Origin: Sycon ciliatum
Lineage: Eukaryota > Porifera > Calcarea > Leucosolenida > Sycettidae
Direction: 5' to 3'
Assembly (NCBI RefSeq): GCF_964019385.1
Contig: NC_088649.1
Location: forward strand, 9,299,552 to 9,363,551
Length of the DNA: 64,000 nt
A program made the translations under genes and the position numbers. This document shows, one piece after another, positions 52,956 through 63,609 of the stretch (positions are counted from its first letter, which is position 1; each line of letters begins with the position of its first letter). The notes beneath the pieces were generated by a model. It did not search any database. It saw only the letters and a program-made list of their open reading frames with translations, and was not told the DNA's origin.

Positions 52956-53369
52956 AGATAAATCTGGGTTTCAAAGCCCTGCTGTGCCCAGATGTTCTTG
53001 ACACGCTTTCTCTGTCTTGACTCATTCGTCAGCCTGTGCATTTTGATCTTTTGGTTTGGTCTCTAATCGACAAACTGACTTTTCTCCTCAAATACCTCAA
53101 CTTCTCTATTTCTGTTTCATACATCTGCTTCGTTTATTCCTTACTCTTTTCTTTCCCTTGTCATTTAATCACTGTCACTCACATACAAATACATAAAATA
53201 TAAAAGTGGAAGAGAAAAAGACATATGGATACGAGTTAAGAGTAACTCTCCATCACTGTAACATGATACTATATACAGTCAGAAAGTGCAATAACTAGGC
53301 ACAAAACTGACAGAGTACTGAAACATTCGACGTCCTGACACCTAGCTTCAACACATCTCCGTAGCGCTA

Positions 53370-53430
53370 ACCGACAGCCTTCCAACTTGGAAGGTTCAAG
53401 GTTATGGAAAAGACCAAAGAGGGGAAGGCA
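53370..53430. mobile_element. Short match to the 10.9-kb palindromic MITE
   Basis: Shares AGCCTTCCAACTTGGAAGGT and GAGGGGAAGG with 11155-11215. Boundaries unclear; 53430-53830 shows nothing else. Confidence 0.45.
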
Positions 53431-53829
53431 AGCGCAACGAAAACGAGCAAAAGCTACAGTCCCAACGGAACAAAGAATGTCGATTGTTACTGGACGATGA
53501 CGAGACCAGTACGATATTTGACAAAGCGGTCTAACTACAATTCGAAGCAGCAAAGCAGCACACCACCCAACTTGGGTGGGTCATAAATATCAAAGATAAG
53601 TAAAGAAAGGGAAGCTTTGCGAAAACGAATTGTACAAGCCGAAAGCCAAACTCCTACAGTACTCCTCATGCATGACATTGTGATGGACTAGTTGACTACA
53701 AAACATTTTTATGGCTCAACATCCGAGTTTAAAATATAAAACACAAGATTTTCTCATCTTTTTCTATTTCTTGTTTTTCATTAGCTTTAGCATGTTCATT
53801 CACATTCTTCATCATTTGTGAGAACTAGA

Positions 53830-53902
53830 CCTGGTCTAGTGAGAAGGCATTCTACTGCCTGTAATTCTGGTGAAGTAAAATAAAGTAACAACAACAACAA
53901 TT
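53830..53902 (+). mobile_element. Probable LINE 3' end with (AAC)n tail
   Basis: A small hairpin (AAGGCATTCTACTGCCT) followed by AAAATAAAGTAACAACAACA, the usual form of a CR1-like 3' end. Probably the tail of the LINE at 50547. From 53903 to 54260 nothing is recognised. Confidence 0.5.
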
Positions 53903-54264
53903 TGTGTTGCTATGACAACTCGTGTGCTGGACGAGTATTTGTTGTCATTGGTTCAATTTCTTTACTCTTCATAGGCTATCAGATCATTTTCCTTATTTGG
54001 TCAATTTATAACCAGTATCATGTACTCTTGCCAGTATCAATTATGAGAGCGTGGTCTATCTCCATGGTTACCGATGTTCATTTCATAACTACAGTATACT
54101 CTATAACCACTGCTCCTTGTTAGACCTTATCTGGAAGGCCCATTCTTGCATATTCCAACAGCAGCTAAGGGAGCTAGCTCTCTTGGTTTTGCGGACTGGG
54201 TCCGATCCTAAAAAGCTGGTTTTATAAACTGTTTTTATAGGATAGGATATGATTATGTTGAATA

Positions 54265-54322
54265 AACGAGGTTTGTGTCAATTGGAGATTGACTTGGAGT
54301 TTTTACGAGTTGATTCTAAAAT
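54265..54322. repeat. Right inverted repeat flanking the LINE block
   Basis: Inverse match of 50478-50530. The pair may be the ends of an older element into which the LINE jumped. Confidence 0.65.
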
Positions 54323-54892
54323 AATAATAATATCCAGCTGCTATAATTCGACGAGGAGACAATAGTCGTAAAGATGACCCAGTCTAACATCGGAAGCCTC
54401 GCTCTATAAGTTCAAAGCTGCCCTCAGGAAATTTACAGCTGACTATGCTTATGCAATCAACGGAATTCCGCCACCTTGCAGTTGATTTTCCCCATTTCTC
54501 TCCTCATCAATCCCTACTTCTCTTTGTACATACATCTACATCTACTGTTCTTTCAATCAAAATAATGAACCCCTCGATAGGCACATTGCCTTTGGGTCAT
54601 TTCATAATAATAATAATAATGACAGTCACAAAGCGTACCCCAAGGTTCCCATCTCGGCCCGCTTCTTTTTAACCTGTGCATCAACTCCTTTCCTGATGCC
54701 CCTGCTTCTAGTACCCTATCCCTTTTTGCTGATGACTCTAATTTAATTCTTGTTTCTCCAGCAAACACCTCACTTCCTATCCATCATGCATTGCTCCAGA
54801 CTGACATTGATAAGTGTTGTCAATGGTCATCAGCTACTGCCATGACGTTTAACACCAGTAAATGCGTCCACCTACCCTTTCAAAAATATGCA

Positions 54893-55225
54893 TTAGCCCC
54901 CGGCTAGCCATTGGCGGACTATGCTCGGCCATGGGCCCGGGCCCATGGCCAATCGTCAAAATTAATATGCTTTTGATTATGCCACAATTATGCCAACAAA
55001 TATGCTGAATTATGCTCGGTTCCACTATGTATTCACGCTGTTCATATAGGATTGAGAAACCACGCATACACACACGGTCATGCCCTAAGCATAATGTTTG
55101 TCTAAACCGAAAGATTATGCCGACCTTACACGTTGGAATCCGTATATTATGCAGGAGCATAATTTTTTGACGAAATCCCAAGATTATGCCAAATATGATG
55201 CCGGCATAATCCGCCAAGGGCTACT
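54893..55225. mobile_element. AAGGGCTA-terminus MITE, copy 1
   Basis: Left region TAGCCATTGGCGGACTATGC and right end GCATAATCCGCCAAGGGCTA are inverted. Internal ATTATGCC motifs recur, and the sequence GACGAAATCCCAAGATTATG is shared with 62410 and 62620. Confidence 0.75.
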
Positions 55226-55295
55226 TCAGACTGCAGCTAGCTGGCATGCACATCACTAGACTGTCATCGATCATGTACATGTACATGGTCTTAGG

Positions 55296-55497
55296 CATAG
55301 TATGCGGATAATGCCGGCAGCAAAATTGGCCGAATTCGGTACTTTTTCTGGGAAGTTTCATGCATGTTTGGTATGTGGATAAAGAAATGGAGCAGAATTC
55401 GAGGAATTGCCCGCCATAAGGTTTGTATGGTTCTGCCAATTTCACTGCTTTTCGAGCAGAATCTGCCACCTTTTCGAGCATTATCCGCACACCCCTA
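55296..55497. mobile_element. GCAGAA-family MITE, copy 7
   Basis: Starts ATGCGGATAATGCCGG, ends CGAGCATTATCCGCACACCC, with the full shared body. Confidence 0.78.
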
Positions 55498-55565
55498 ATG
55501 GCCATGGCATCAGGCTTCAAACCATACAGTACAGTCAAGTAGACTCCCAGCAAGTAGGAGATAGG

Positions 55566-55738
55566 GTCCACGGATTCTGCAGGCAGAAAATTGGCAGAAT
55601 TCGGTACTTTTTCTGGTAAGTTCCATGCATGTTTGGTATGTGGATAAAGAAATGGAGCAGAATTCGAGGAATTGCCCGCCATGAGGTTTGTATGGTTCTG
55701 CCCATTTCACTGCTTTTCGAGCAGAATCCGCCGGTCCC
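55566..55738. mobile_element. GCAGAA-family MITE, copy 8
   Basis: Begins GGTCCACGGATTCTGC and ends GCAGAATCCGCCGGTCCCTA, the GGACCGGCGG terminus type seen at 17716 and 62960. Confidence 0.75.
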
Positions 55739-57424
55739 TACCCCCGGCCCGTCATCCCCCTTGACAATGAACCGTGTGCCTATTCAGAAAGGTGATAGCC
55801 ACTGTCATCTCGGCGTGACTATCACTCCTTCACTAAATTTTTCTAACCATATAAAATCTATCACCCTTAAGTTTCGCAGTCGTGTTTTTCTGTTGCGCCA
55901 TATGGCCCATTTCCTTTCTGCTTCAACCGTGAATTTGCTCTACAAGTGTTACGTACGACCACTGTTAGAATACGCAGTCCCTGTCTGGTCATTCGCCGTA
56001 TCCCATTCAGATTCGCTTACGTTAGACCGACTGCAAGCCGTTGCTGCTCGTTCATATCTGCTTTGTAAGACCCGGCACCCTCCTAAGTGGGAAACCCCGA
56101 AGCAGATTCTTAATCGTACTTGTGACTGGTCATCCCTGAAGTGGCGTCGTCAGATTCTGTCCTTGCTGTATTTTCATCATGTCTTTTACCAGTTTCCGTC
56201 TTTGCTAATTCGTTTCAAATTCAATGTATCCCTTAGTTGTCGTCACCCGTCCTCTATAGTTTTACCTCGTTCTGGCGCCCATTTCCTTAAATCCCCTCTC
56301 TTCAGTTTATCTGTGGAATGGAACAAACTTCCAGAACACATCCACTGCGTTCAGTCCTCTGTCAATTTTCGCATTGCTCTAAAGGCTCATTACTCACAGC
56401 ATAGATATTCTCTGACTGGAATTCCGAACTTTTCCGTTTGAGAAATTTTTTTCCTTGAAATTAATCCTTGCTGGGTTTTTTTCATCTAAATGTCCCGCTA
56501 TTATCTGCTGAGGTGATTTCTTCCCTCGTCGATTTCTTTCCTGCTTTTATACCTCGATATTTAGGTACTTGTTTCCCTTCTTCCCATGCTTCATCTTCCA
56601 CTCTCCTCTCCCCCATTTCCCCATTTTTCTTGCGATATTTATGTGGGAGACTTCCGTGATAAGCATCCATTTGCTTTTGGAGAATCCTTTTAAATAAATA
56701 CAATACAATACAATACAATACAATACAATACAATACAAGAAAACGTTATGGAACTTGACTTTCTTCATTTTTGCTGTTGTTATGAGTGCACAATTTATCT
56801 TATTTATTGCCATTTTACGGCTATAATTATTATTATTTTTATTATACATATACATGTGACATTGCAATGTCATGTGACCAGCAACTGTAGCTAGCTGCGG
56901 CCAGTGTGGGCATGCAGTGTCTTGGAACAACAGCCTCGTCATCATTATAAATTTATAATCATGACTATTGTGATAGTACACTTCAAGTATTACAAAATAA
57001 TTGAGAGGCTTCGAATTGTTTTTATCAAAATCTAAATATTTGCCGGGTTGGAACTTGGAAGGTGGGATTGTGATACTCTGATAGTACATGACTGTACGGG
57101 TTGTACATGTACATGATTGTATGTTCGTGGAGCGGCGGCCAGAAATTACAGAATCACTCAATCAGTGTTCATAAAAAGGTCGTTGAGGCCGCGATATACA
57201 TGCCCACCAAATTTAAAAATGTCAGTCTTGACAAAATAATTATAATAATTATTGGTGTTGGTTGGGCCGCGCGCGGTGGGCCATGGCCAGGCCATGCATG
57301 GGCGCAGGCCTTGGCCTACAGTCTACACCGCGTAGAATCTACACGTACGTGGCCGTGCCCGCCAGATCAGAGGATCCTACAAAATGCAGGCATAGGATCT
57401 ACGACTACAGTCCATTCAATGATA

Positions 57425-57554
57425 AGTGTGCACTCTTTTCCATCCAGTCAAAGGGTCATTGTGTATGCCCGGCGCCCCATGGATTCTACATGTCATGTAG
57501 AATCCATGGGGCATACACAATGACCCTTTGACTGGATGGAAAAGAGTGCACACT
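57425..57554. repeat. 130-bp palindrome
   Basis: Arms run AGTGTGCACTCTTTTCCATC to GGATTCTACATG and back, with a 5-base indel; 57555-57583 repeats part of the arm a third time. Absent from the matching first copy near 46970-47000. Confidence 0.88.
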
Positions 57555-57899
57555 GGCCCTTTGACTGGAAAAGAGTGCACACTTAGTAGATCTACTATAA
57601 TGACTGATTGTAGATCTACTAGTACTAGTATAGTACCGTAGTAGGAGCAGAGCAGCATGCATGCAGCGATGCCACGCGCCACTCCTTTCTGTCCTGGATT
57701 TGGAAACTCGAAGATTGTTCCGATGGTCCTACGCCGTCGGTCCGAGCCGCTGAGCGGATGAAAATCAAAGTGTCGTCTTCCTACGGTTCCGGTGACTGCA
57801 TCGCAAATGGAAATGACACACCTGTACCGATAGTGCTACTGCTAGTGCCGTAGTGGTGACCTGGTGACATGCGAGCTGTGGGGACGCGCCGCTTCCGTC

Positions 57900-59333
57900 A
57901 TGCGGAGCTTGGGCGGAACTCGACCGATGTCCGGCAGCAGCGGGCGGCGAAATGACGAATCAGAGAAATCGTTGCTGGACACGGCGAACGACGACGACGA
58001 GGACGAAGCGGTCGCTGTTGGCATATCTGCAACAAGGCGAATCACTATTCTGGTTACACTGGCTGCAGCAACGATCGGCGGATCTCTCTCATCTATGCAA
58101 GCTTTCTACACCACAGCAGCCCTGGACAAGAATCCCGGTGCAGGTCCCGGTTATCACACAGCTATTGGTGGAGTGTACAGTGTTTTCATGGTGGCAGGAG
58201 CCCTCGCTCTTCCGATGTTGACCAAAGATCTACCCAATATCGGTAGTAAAAATCTGATTGTACTCAGCCACTTCATCACAGGATCGTCACTTCTGGTATT
58301 CGCCAGTATCACCACCATCACCGACTGGCGAGTGTTTATATTTTACTCGTACTGCGTGCGGATTTTGCTCGGCGTGGCATTTGCAATGTCCACGTTTCCC
58401 GTAATGACCTATCTGATTGCCATGTACCCGGCAAATCTGGGCTTTGTCAATGCCTTTCAGATAACGTTTCTCGGGATCGGGCATGTCAGCGGCGTTATGT
58501 TCGGCGGTGGATTCTACGACATTGGAGGCTTCGAAGCGCCGTTCCTGTTCGGTGGTACGGTAAATGTGATTTGCAGTGTGATACTGTTCGTGATACTAAT
58601 CGATATCGACACAGTGCACACGGGCCAGAACGGTTCTGAGGACGTGAAAGTGGTTAGTGTTGCCTCGATAGTACGTTCGCCATGGGTGTGCCTCATGGCG
58701 TTCACCCTGGTGATGTCAAACATTGGGAACGCTGGTGTGGATTCTGTTCTTGCTCCACGTATGCACAACACCCTGCATTCCCCAGCAGTGGTGGCCGCTG
58801 CGGTGATAGCAGTCAAGACGATTGGCACGAGCATAGCGTCGCCGTTTGTCGGCGCTCTGCTCGACAGAGGAGCCAATGCTCCGTTACTCATTATGCTGGG
58901 CATGCTGTGTGAGACATTGGGACTTTCCCTTATCGGTCCAGCTGTGTTTGTACACGAGATACCGCCGTTATGGCAGTTATTCGTCGGCGCATTGCCACTG
59001 AGTCTTTGCATTGTTCTGCTGCATTCCTCTTGTGTTGTGAGCATGTCACAGCATCTGGAGGGTATCGGTGTGGGAGATCCTATAGAGCTACGTGTCGCTG
59101 TGGCCAGCCTATCGCGCTTCTCTCTAAGTATTGGCTACGGACTTGGGTCCGTGATATTCACGTCAATGGTGGCTCTCCTCGGCTTCCCCCTGGCTATGAC
59201 GGCCATTGGTCTAGTGTATGCGGGATTGGCTGTTCTGATGCTGCCACTATCCTGGCTGCATCATGTTGCTCTAAAGCCTACACACAAACAAACAGACACT
59301 ATGAACACTGACTCCGCCGATGAAGACCTGTAG
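57900..59333 (+). CDS. MFS transporter, SLC18B1-like (clade B, gene 6)
   Basis: Single exon, 477 aa, starting at ATG 57900 (aligned with the start of 60392). Nearly identical to gene 47282 through the 12-segment core, with differences such as more acidic residues in the N-terminal tail. Unlike that copy it keeps the clade tail NTDSADEDL. 3' flank is shared with the first copy up to 59375. It is probably the second member of the tandem duplication, and by sequence the more intact one. Confidence 0.85.
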   Translation: MRSLGGTRPMSGSSGRRNDESEKSLLDTANDDDEDEAVAVGISATRRITILVTLAAATIGGSLSSMQAFYTTAALDKNPGAGPGYHTAIGGVYSVFMVAGALALPMLTKDLPNIGSKNLIVLSHFITGSSLLVFASITTITDWRVFIFYSYCVRILLGVAFAMSTFPVMTYLIAMYPANLGFVNAFQITFLGIGHVSGVMFGGGFYDIGGFEAPFLFGGTVNVICSVILFVILIDIDTVHTGQNGSEDVKVVSVASIVRSPWVCLMAFTLVMSNIGNAGVDSVLAPRMHNTLHSPAVVAAAVIAVKTIGTSIASPFVGALLDRGANAPLLIMLGMLCETLGLSLIGPAVFVHEIPPLWQLFVGALPLSLCIVLLHSSCVVSMSQHLEGIGVGDPIELRVAVASLSRFSLSIGYGLGSVIFTSMVALLGFPLAMTAIGLVYAGLAVLMLPLSWLHHVALKPTHKQTDTMNTDSADEDL

Positions 59334-59375
59334 ACAAAATTTCACAACATTCATTGGGTTTTGACTTGATAGGGT

Positions 59376-60391
59376 TTTTCCTGGCATATTTTTTGTCTCA
59401 TGAAGTATCCATTGAGTTCAATGTCAGTAGGACTTCATTTTTCATGACTTCTTATCAATCTAGGTAGAGTCTTGCTATCCTTTATGCACATGCAATGTAT
59501 CAGTTTATTTTTATTGACAAGTGCTGTTCACCAAACTTTAATGTGCACATCGATGATAGATTATTTAGCGCCATAAGTCTGTAGTATATGTACATGGATG
59601 TACGCAGTCATCGGTCTAGAAAAACAAAGCGAAAATTTCCAAACTAAACCGGTTTTCATTCCCTTTTCACTGAATTACATGTAGTTCTAGTGAAGGAAAG
59701 TGGGTTTGTCAGCTGATACTATTCAGCTATGAGCTGTTGTCAGTTGACAAGCCCCCTTTCCTTCACTAATGCGGGTGCGTGATGTCCGTGCATTTCTTTT
59801 AAAAGTATTATTTTATTCTGCTAGCTCTCATAACAGTTTTATGGCAATTGGGCTTTATGGCAAAACTTTCTGGGACGTGAACTGCCCGAGAAGTGAAACA
59901 AACCACCACCGGAACTGGAGCTTCGGGGACCTTGTTTGTCATGAGTTATGCCATAAGAATACATGTATGAGCTATGGGACCAAGCCGATATTAGTGTGCA
60001 AACTCTCGCACTCGAAGAGATCCTCCGAAGTGATTCTACTTGTCCAATCATGTAGTCAATCTTCATGACATTGTACTAAAGTAATCCCCATATTCACATG
60101 TGGCCATGGAGTTGCCCCAAGACACAGGTAGACTACAACAAGCATTCTATAGTACTCAATCTGCAGTAGATCTACTAGTATGTGATTTTGTTGAAGTAAG
60201 TTTGTTACTCGAAGGGCGCAATGGCATGTCCGATCGAGACGACTCCATCGATCCCGGCCGACGGCCATCGGTGCTAAGCCAGGATGGAAATCGGAAGCGT
60301 CGACTTCGCAACAATGACTGCATCACCGATGGCAGCTCTGCTGCAGGTGGCCAGGTAACCGGCTAGTTGAGGGCGATCCGCCGCTTCCGTC
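59376..60391. other. Region between MFS genes 6 and 7
   Basis: No further gene supported. A short inverted repeat at 59689-59769 (TAGTGAAGGAAAGTGGGTTT against CCCCCTTTCCTTCACTA) looks like a small hairpin element. Upstream of the next gene GCCGCTTCCGTCATG matches the leaders of genes 5 and 6. Confidence 0.5.
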
Positions 60392-61846
60392 ATGCTGAGC
60401 TCGGGCAGAACTTCTCGACTAGTGTCCATAAGCGGGCGGCGTGATGGTGAGTCGGAGAAATCTCTGCTGGACACAGCAAACGAAGACGATGACGGCGAGC
60501 TACGTGGTGGTGGCGATGGCGGCGATGGCGGTATATCTCCAACAAGACGAATTATAATTCTGATCTCACTGGCTGTGGCAACTATGAGCAATGATTTGTC
60601 GTCTATGCAATCGTTCTACACCACGGCAGCTCTGGCCAAGAACCCCGGTGCAGGCCCAGGATATCACGCAGCTATTGGCGGCGTGTATAGCATTTTGATG
60701 GTGGCTGGAGCCATCGCTCTTCCGTTCGTTACCAAAGATCTGCCCAACATCGGTAGTAAAAATCTGATCGTCCTCAGCAACTTCATCACAGGATCTTCAC
60801 TTCTGGTTTTCGCCGGTGTGACTACCATCAACGACTGGCGAGTGTTCATTGCATACTCGTATTGCTTGCGGGCTCTGATAGGCGTTGCATTTACTATGTC
60901 CACGTTTGCAGTGATGACCTATCTCATTGCCATGTACCCGACGAACCTCGGCTTTGTCAACGCGTTCCAGATGACGTTTCTCGCCATTGGCCACGTTAGC
61001 GGCGTCTTGATTGGTGGCGCACTGTACGATATCGGCGGCTTCAAAGTACCGTTCCTGTTCGGCGGTGCTGTCAATGTGCTGGTCAGCGCGATACTGTTTG
61101 TGTCACTTATTGATATCGATACTGTGCACGCTCGGAACAAGCACAATTCTATGGAAGTGAAGGTGGTTGGTGTTGGCTCGATAGTACGTTCGCCATGGGT
61201 CTGTCTCATGGTGTTCACCCTGGTCATGTCGAACCTTGGAAACGCTGGCGTCGACCCTGTTCTCGGCCCACGCATGCGCAGCACGCTGAATTCCCCAGCT
61301 GTGGTGGCTGGTGCGGTGATATCCGTCAAGGCCATAGGCGCTAGCGTAGCATCGCCTTTTGTCGGCGCTCTGCTCGACAGAGGAGCCAATGCTCCGTTAC
61401 TCATCATGCTGGGTATGCTGTGTGAGACGTTGGGACTTTCCCTTATCGGTCCAGCTGTGTTTGTGAACGGGACACCGCCACTATGGCTGTTATGTGTTGG
61501 AGCTTTGCCGCTTAGTCTGAACAACGTCTTGATGCAAGCATCTAGTGTAGTAAGCATGTCACAACATCTGGAGGGTATCGGCGTCGGAGATTCCGTAGAG
61601 CTACGCGTCGCAGTAGCTAGTCTATCGCGCTTTTCTCTGATTGTCGGCTACGGAATTGGGCCGGTGACATTTACGTCAATGGTGGCTGTCCTTGGCTTTC
61701 CTCTGGCCATGACGGTGATTGGTCTAGTGTACGCGGGTATGGCTGTTCTAATGCTGCCCTTATCCTGGCTGCATCATGTTGCTCTAACGGTTGCACACAA
61801 ACAAGCTGCCACAGTCAACACTGACTCGGACGATGAGGACCTGTAG
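60392..61846 (+). CDS. MFS transporter, SLC18B1-like (clade B, gene 7)
   Basis: Single exon, 484 aa, ATG 60392. N-terminus SGRRDGESEKSLLDTANEDD with a Gly/Asp-rich stretch, TM1 at IIILISLAVATMSNDLSS, then TKDLPNIGSKNLIVLSNFI, and the usual later segments, ending in the acidic tail NTDSDDEDL. It is more diverged from genes 5 and 6 than they are from each other, so it predates the tandem duplication. Intronless, substrate unknown. Confidence 0.85.
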   Translation: MLSSGRTSRLVSISGRRDGESEKSLLDTANEDDDGELRGGGDGGDGGISPTRRIIILISLAVATMSNDLSSMQSFYTTAALAKNPGAGPGYHAAIGGVYSILMVAGAIALPFVTKDLPNIGSKNLIVLSNFITGSSLLVFAGVTTINDWRVFIAYSYCLRALIGVAFTMSTFAVMTYLIAMYPTNLGFVNAFQMTFLAIGHVSGVLIGGALYDIGGFKVPFLFGGAVNVLVSAILFVSLIDIDTVHARNKHNSMEVKVVGVGSIVRSPWVCLMVFTLVMSNLGNAGVDPVLGPRMRSTLNSPAVVAGAVISVKAIGASVASPFVGALLDRGANAPLLIMLGMLCETLGLSLIGPAVFVNGTPPLWLLCVGALPLSLNNVLMQASSVVSMSQHLEGIGVGDSVELRVAVASLSRFSLIVGYGIGPVTFTSMVAVLGFPLAMTVIGLVYAGMAVLMLPLSWLHHVALTVAHKQAATVNTDSDDEDL

Positions 61847-62166
61847 TGTAGGCGAAATAATTTCACAGAATTCTTGAGTTTTTTTTAAAACGTGATCGGA
61901 TTGTTCCAAGCATTCCTATATTTAGCCTGATTATGCTCACTCAATGTGAGTATTTCTTCGGAGGCATGTTTAAAGAGAATGCGAGCGCTACCTGGCAATA
62001 CTAACAGTGTATTGACAATATCAGCAACTTTATACTTCTTACTTGATATCATGACTGTTTGTCCCATGTCAAGAGATCGAGAGAGATATTATATACTTCG
62101 GTAACTGTTGACACAGTGGTCCCACTGTCATTAGGCGATTTGCCTGTTCAGGTTGCACTCTACACA

Positions 62167-62345
62167 AATACAATTAATTTTAATACTAAAATGTACTGTT
62201 CACTGGTTTGAAGAAAAGACACAAACGGGAAACGTCTGAACAAAAAAATCGACTGTCGCCACCAGGATTCGAACCAGGGACCTTCGCTTTATCTTTGAGG
62301 CCAGCGATGCTCTAACCGGTGAGCTAAGGTGTAGCCGTCATCCCA
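62167..62345 (-). mobile_element. tRNA-derived SINE, copy 2
   Basis: Minus-strand tRNA-like head with A box TAGCTCACCGGTTAGAGCA and intact B box GGTTCGAATCC, a poor T-stem (one mismatch) and no sound acceptor stem, then the shared CAGACGTTTCCCGTTTG tail. More likely a SINE than a working tRNA. Confidence 0.78.
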
Positions 62346-62377
62346 GCACAAATAATGTTCCCGTGGTTAGTATAGTT

Positions 62378-62676
62378 GGAATCCGTATATTATGCTGGAG
62401 CATAATTTTTTGACGAAATCCCAAGACTATGCCAAATATTATGCCGGCATAATCCGCCAAGGGCTATGACAAGGAGTTGTAACTGGGGTATTTAAAAAAA
62501 AATCTGCAGGCTTTCTGGCAAAGCTGTATTATGCCCCTGAGCATAATTTTTTGCCTAAACCGAAAGAGTATGCCGACCTTACACGTTGGAATCCGTATAT
62601 TATGCCGGAGCATTATTTTTTGACGAAATCCCAAGATTATGCCAAATATTATGCCGGCATAATCCGCCAAGGGCTA
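62378..62676. mobile_element. AAGGGCTA-terminus MITE, two partial copies
   Basis: GGAATCCGTATATTATGC, then GACGAAATCCCAAGA and GCATAATCCGCCAAGGGCTA occur twice (ending 62466 and 62676), matching 54893-55225. Region 62677-62955 shows nothing further. Confidence 0.7.
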
Positions 62677-62959
62677 CATGTACATGTATGTGTGGTTTCA
62701 GCTGCCATCGTGTGTGAGCCCTTGGTCACCATAGTCACGTTGGGCCTTGTCCACAGCCTTTGTAGTTTTTTGGGGCGGCTTTTTTTGTTGTCTTTTTCCG
62801 TCAGTGGCAAGACGAGTTCGGTGCCATGCTCCATGCAAGTCGGCGAAATTAATTATTTCTGTGATGTGGTACAGTGTAACTAATTTCTTTACTTGCATGA
62901 CGTCGACAGAGAGTACACATGTACATGTACATACTAGCAAGAGTACATAACTGGGGGTT

Positions 62960-63510
62960 AGGGACCGGCGGATTCTGCTCGAAAAGGTGCAGCAGATTCT
63001 GCTCGAAAAGCAGAAAAATTGGCAGAACTATACAAACCTTATGGCGGCCAATAGGGCTTGAAAGTGCTACGTCACAGCATAGCAACAATTATTTCAAAAA
63101 TTCAAAAACTGGATCCACTTGGATCCAGTTTTTGTATGGATCCAAGCACATTTCAAGCGGTCTTACCCACAGCATGGTGATGTACCCAGTGAAACTGACT
63201 GATTTGGCTACTGGGGGCGGGGTTACAACTGGTGGCGAAATAAAAGTCACACCTGCATGCAACATGAGTGGGTTGCTATGCACCCACATACTTAGGCAAT
63301 AGCAAAGTCACACCTTAGTGGATCCAAAAATAGAAATCTGATGTCAACTTACTACTCCCTGGCCGTTTCGACGTCATCACTTTCAAGCCCTATTCCTCGA
63401 ATTCTGCTCCATTTTTCTATCCACATACCAAACATGCATGAAACTAATTACCAGAAAAAATGCCGAATTCTGCCAATTCCAATTTTCCTGCCGGCAGAAT
63501 CTGCTGGACT
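62960..63510. mobile_element. GCAGAA-family MITE, copy 9, split by another element
   Basis: Left part to 63053 and right part from 63391 join into the normal family sequence. Outer ends are GGGACCGGCGGATTCTGC and GCAGAATCTGCTGGACTC. Confidence 0.75.
63054..63390. mobile_element. Nested element with AGGGCTTGAAAGTG termini
   Basis: Ends GGGCTTGAAAGTG and CACTTTCAAGCCC, flanked by TA at 63052-63053 and 63391-63392. Contains a half copy of the GGGAGTAG palindrome at 63349-63362 and a CTGGATCCA hairpin near 63108-63130. Confidence 0.78.
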
Positions 63511-63609
63511 CTACTGGGTAGACCCAGGTGCTCGAAGTCCGTACATGGTATCCTAAGTTCGTACGCCCATAATTTCATGTTCTGTTATTGTATTCGACTC
63601 AAATATTTT

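Larger units (their letters stand above)
54624..56740 (+). pseudogene. LINE reverse transcriptase split by MITE insertions
   Basis: 54624-54890 encodes the RT palm (VPQGSHLGPLLFNLCINSF, catalytic FADD, then TFNTSKCVHLPF). The frame resumes at about 55740 (HCHLGVTITPSLNFSNH and the C-terminal region) and stops at 56441. About 850 bp of MITEs (54893-55735) separate the two parts. The 3' end has about eight ATACA units (56697-56738), a pentamer tail. The 5' part is missing. It is a different family from the LINE at 50547. Confidence 0.8.

Noticed and set aside
53902..54123. 73-aa hydrophobic plus-strand frame as a small membrane protein
   Set aside because: It lies between LINE parts in AT-rich sequence, and no homology or splice support is visible.
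62256..62337. Functional tRNA gene on the minus strand
   Set aside because: A and B boxes are good, but the acceptor and T stems pair poorly and the sequence continues into a repeated tail, so a SINE fits better.
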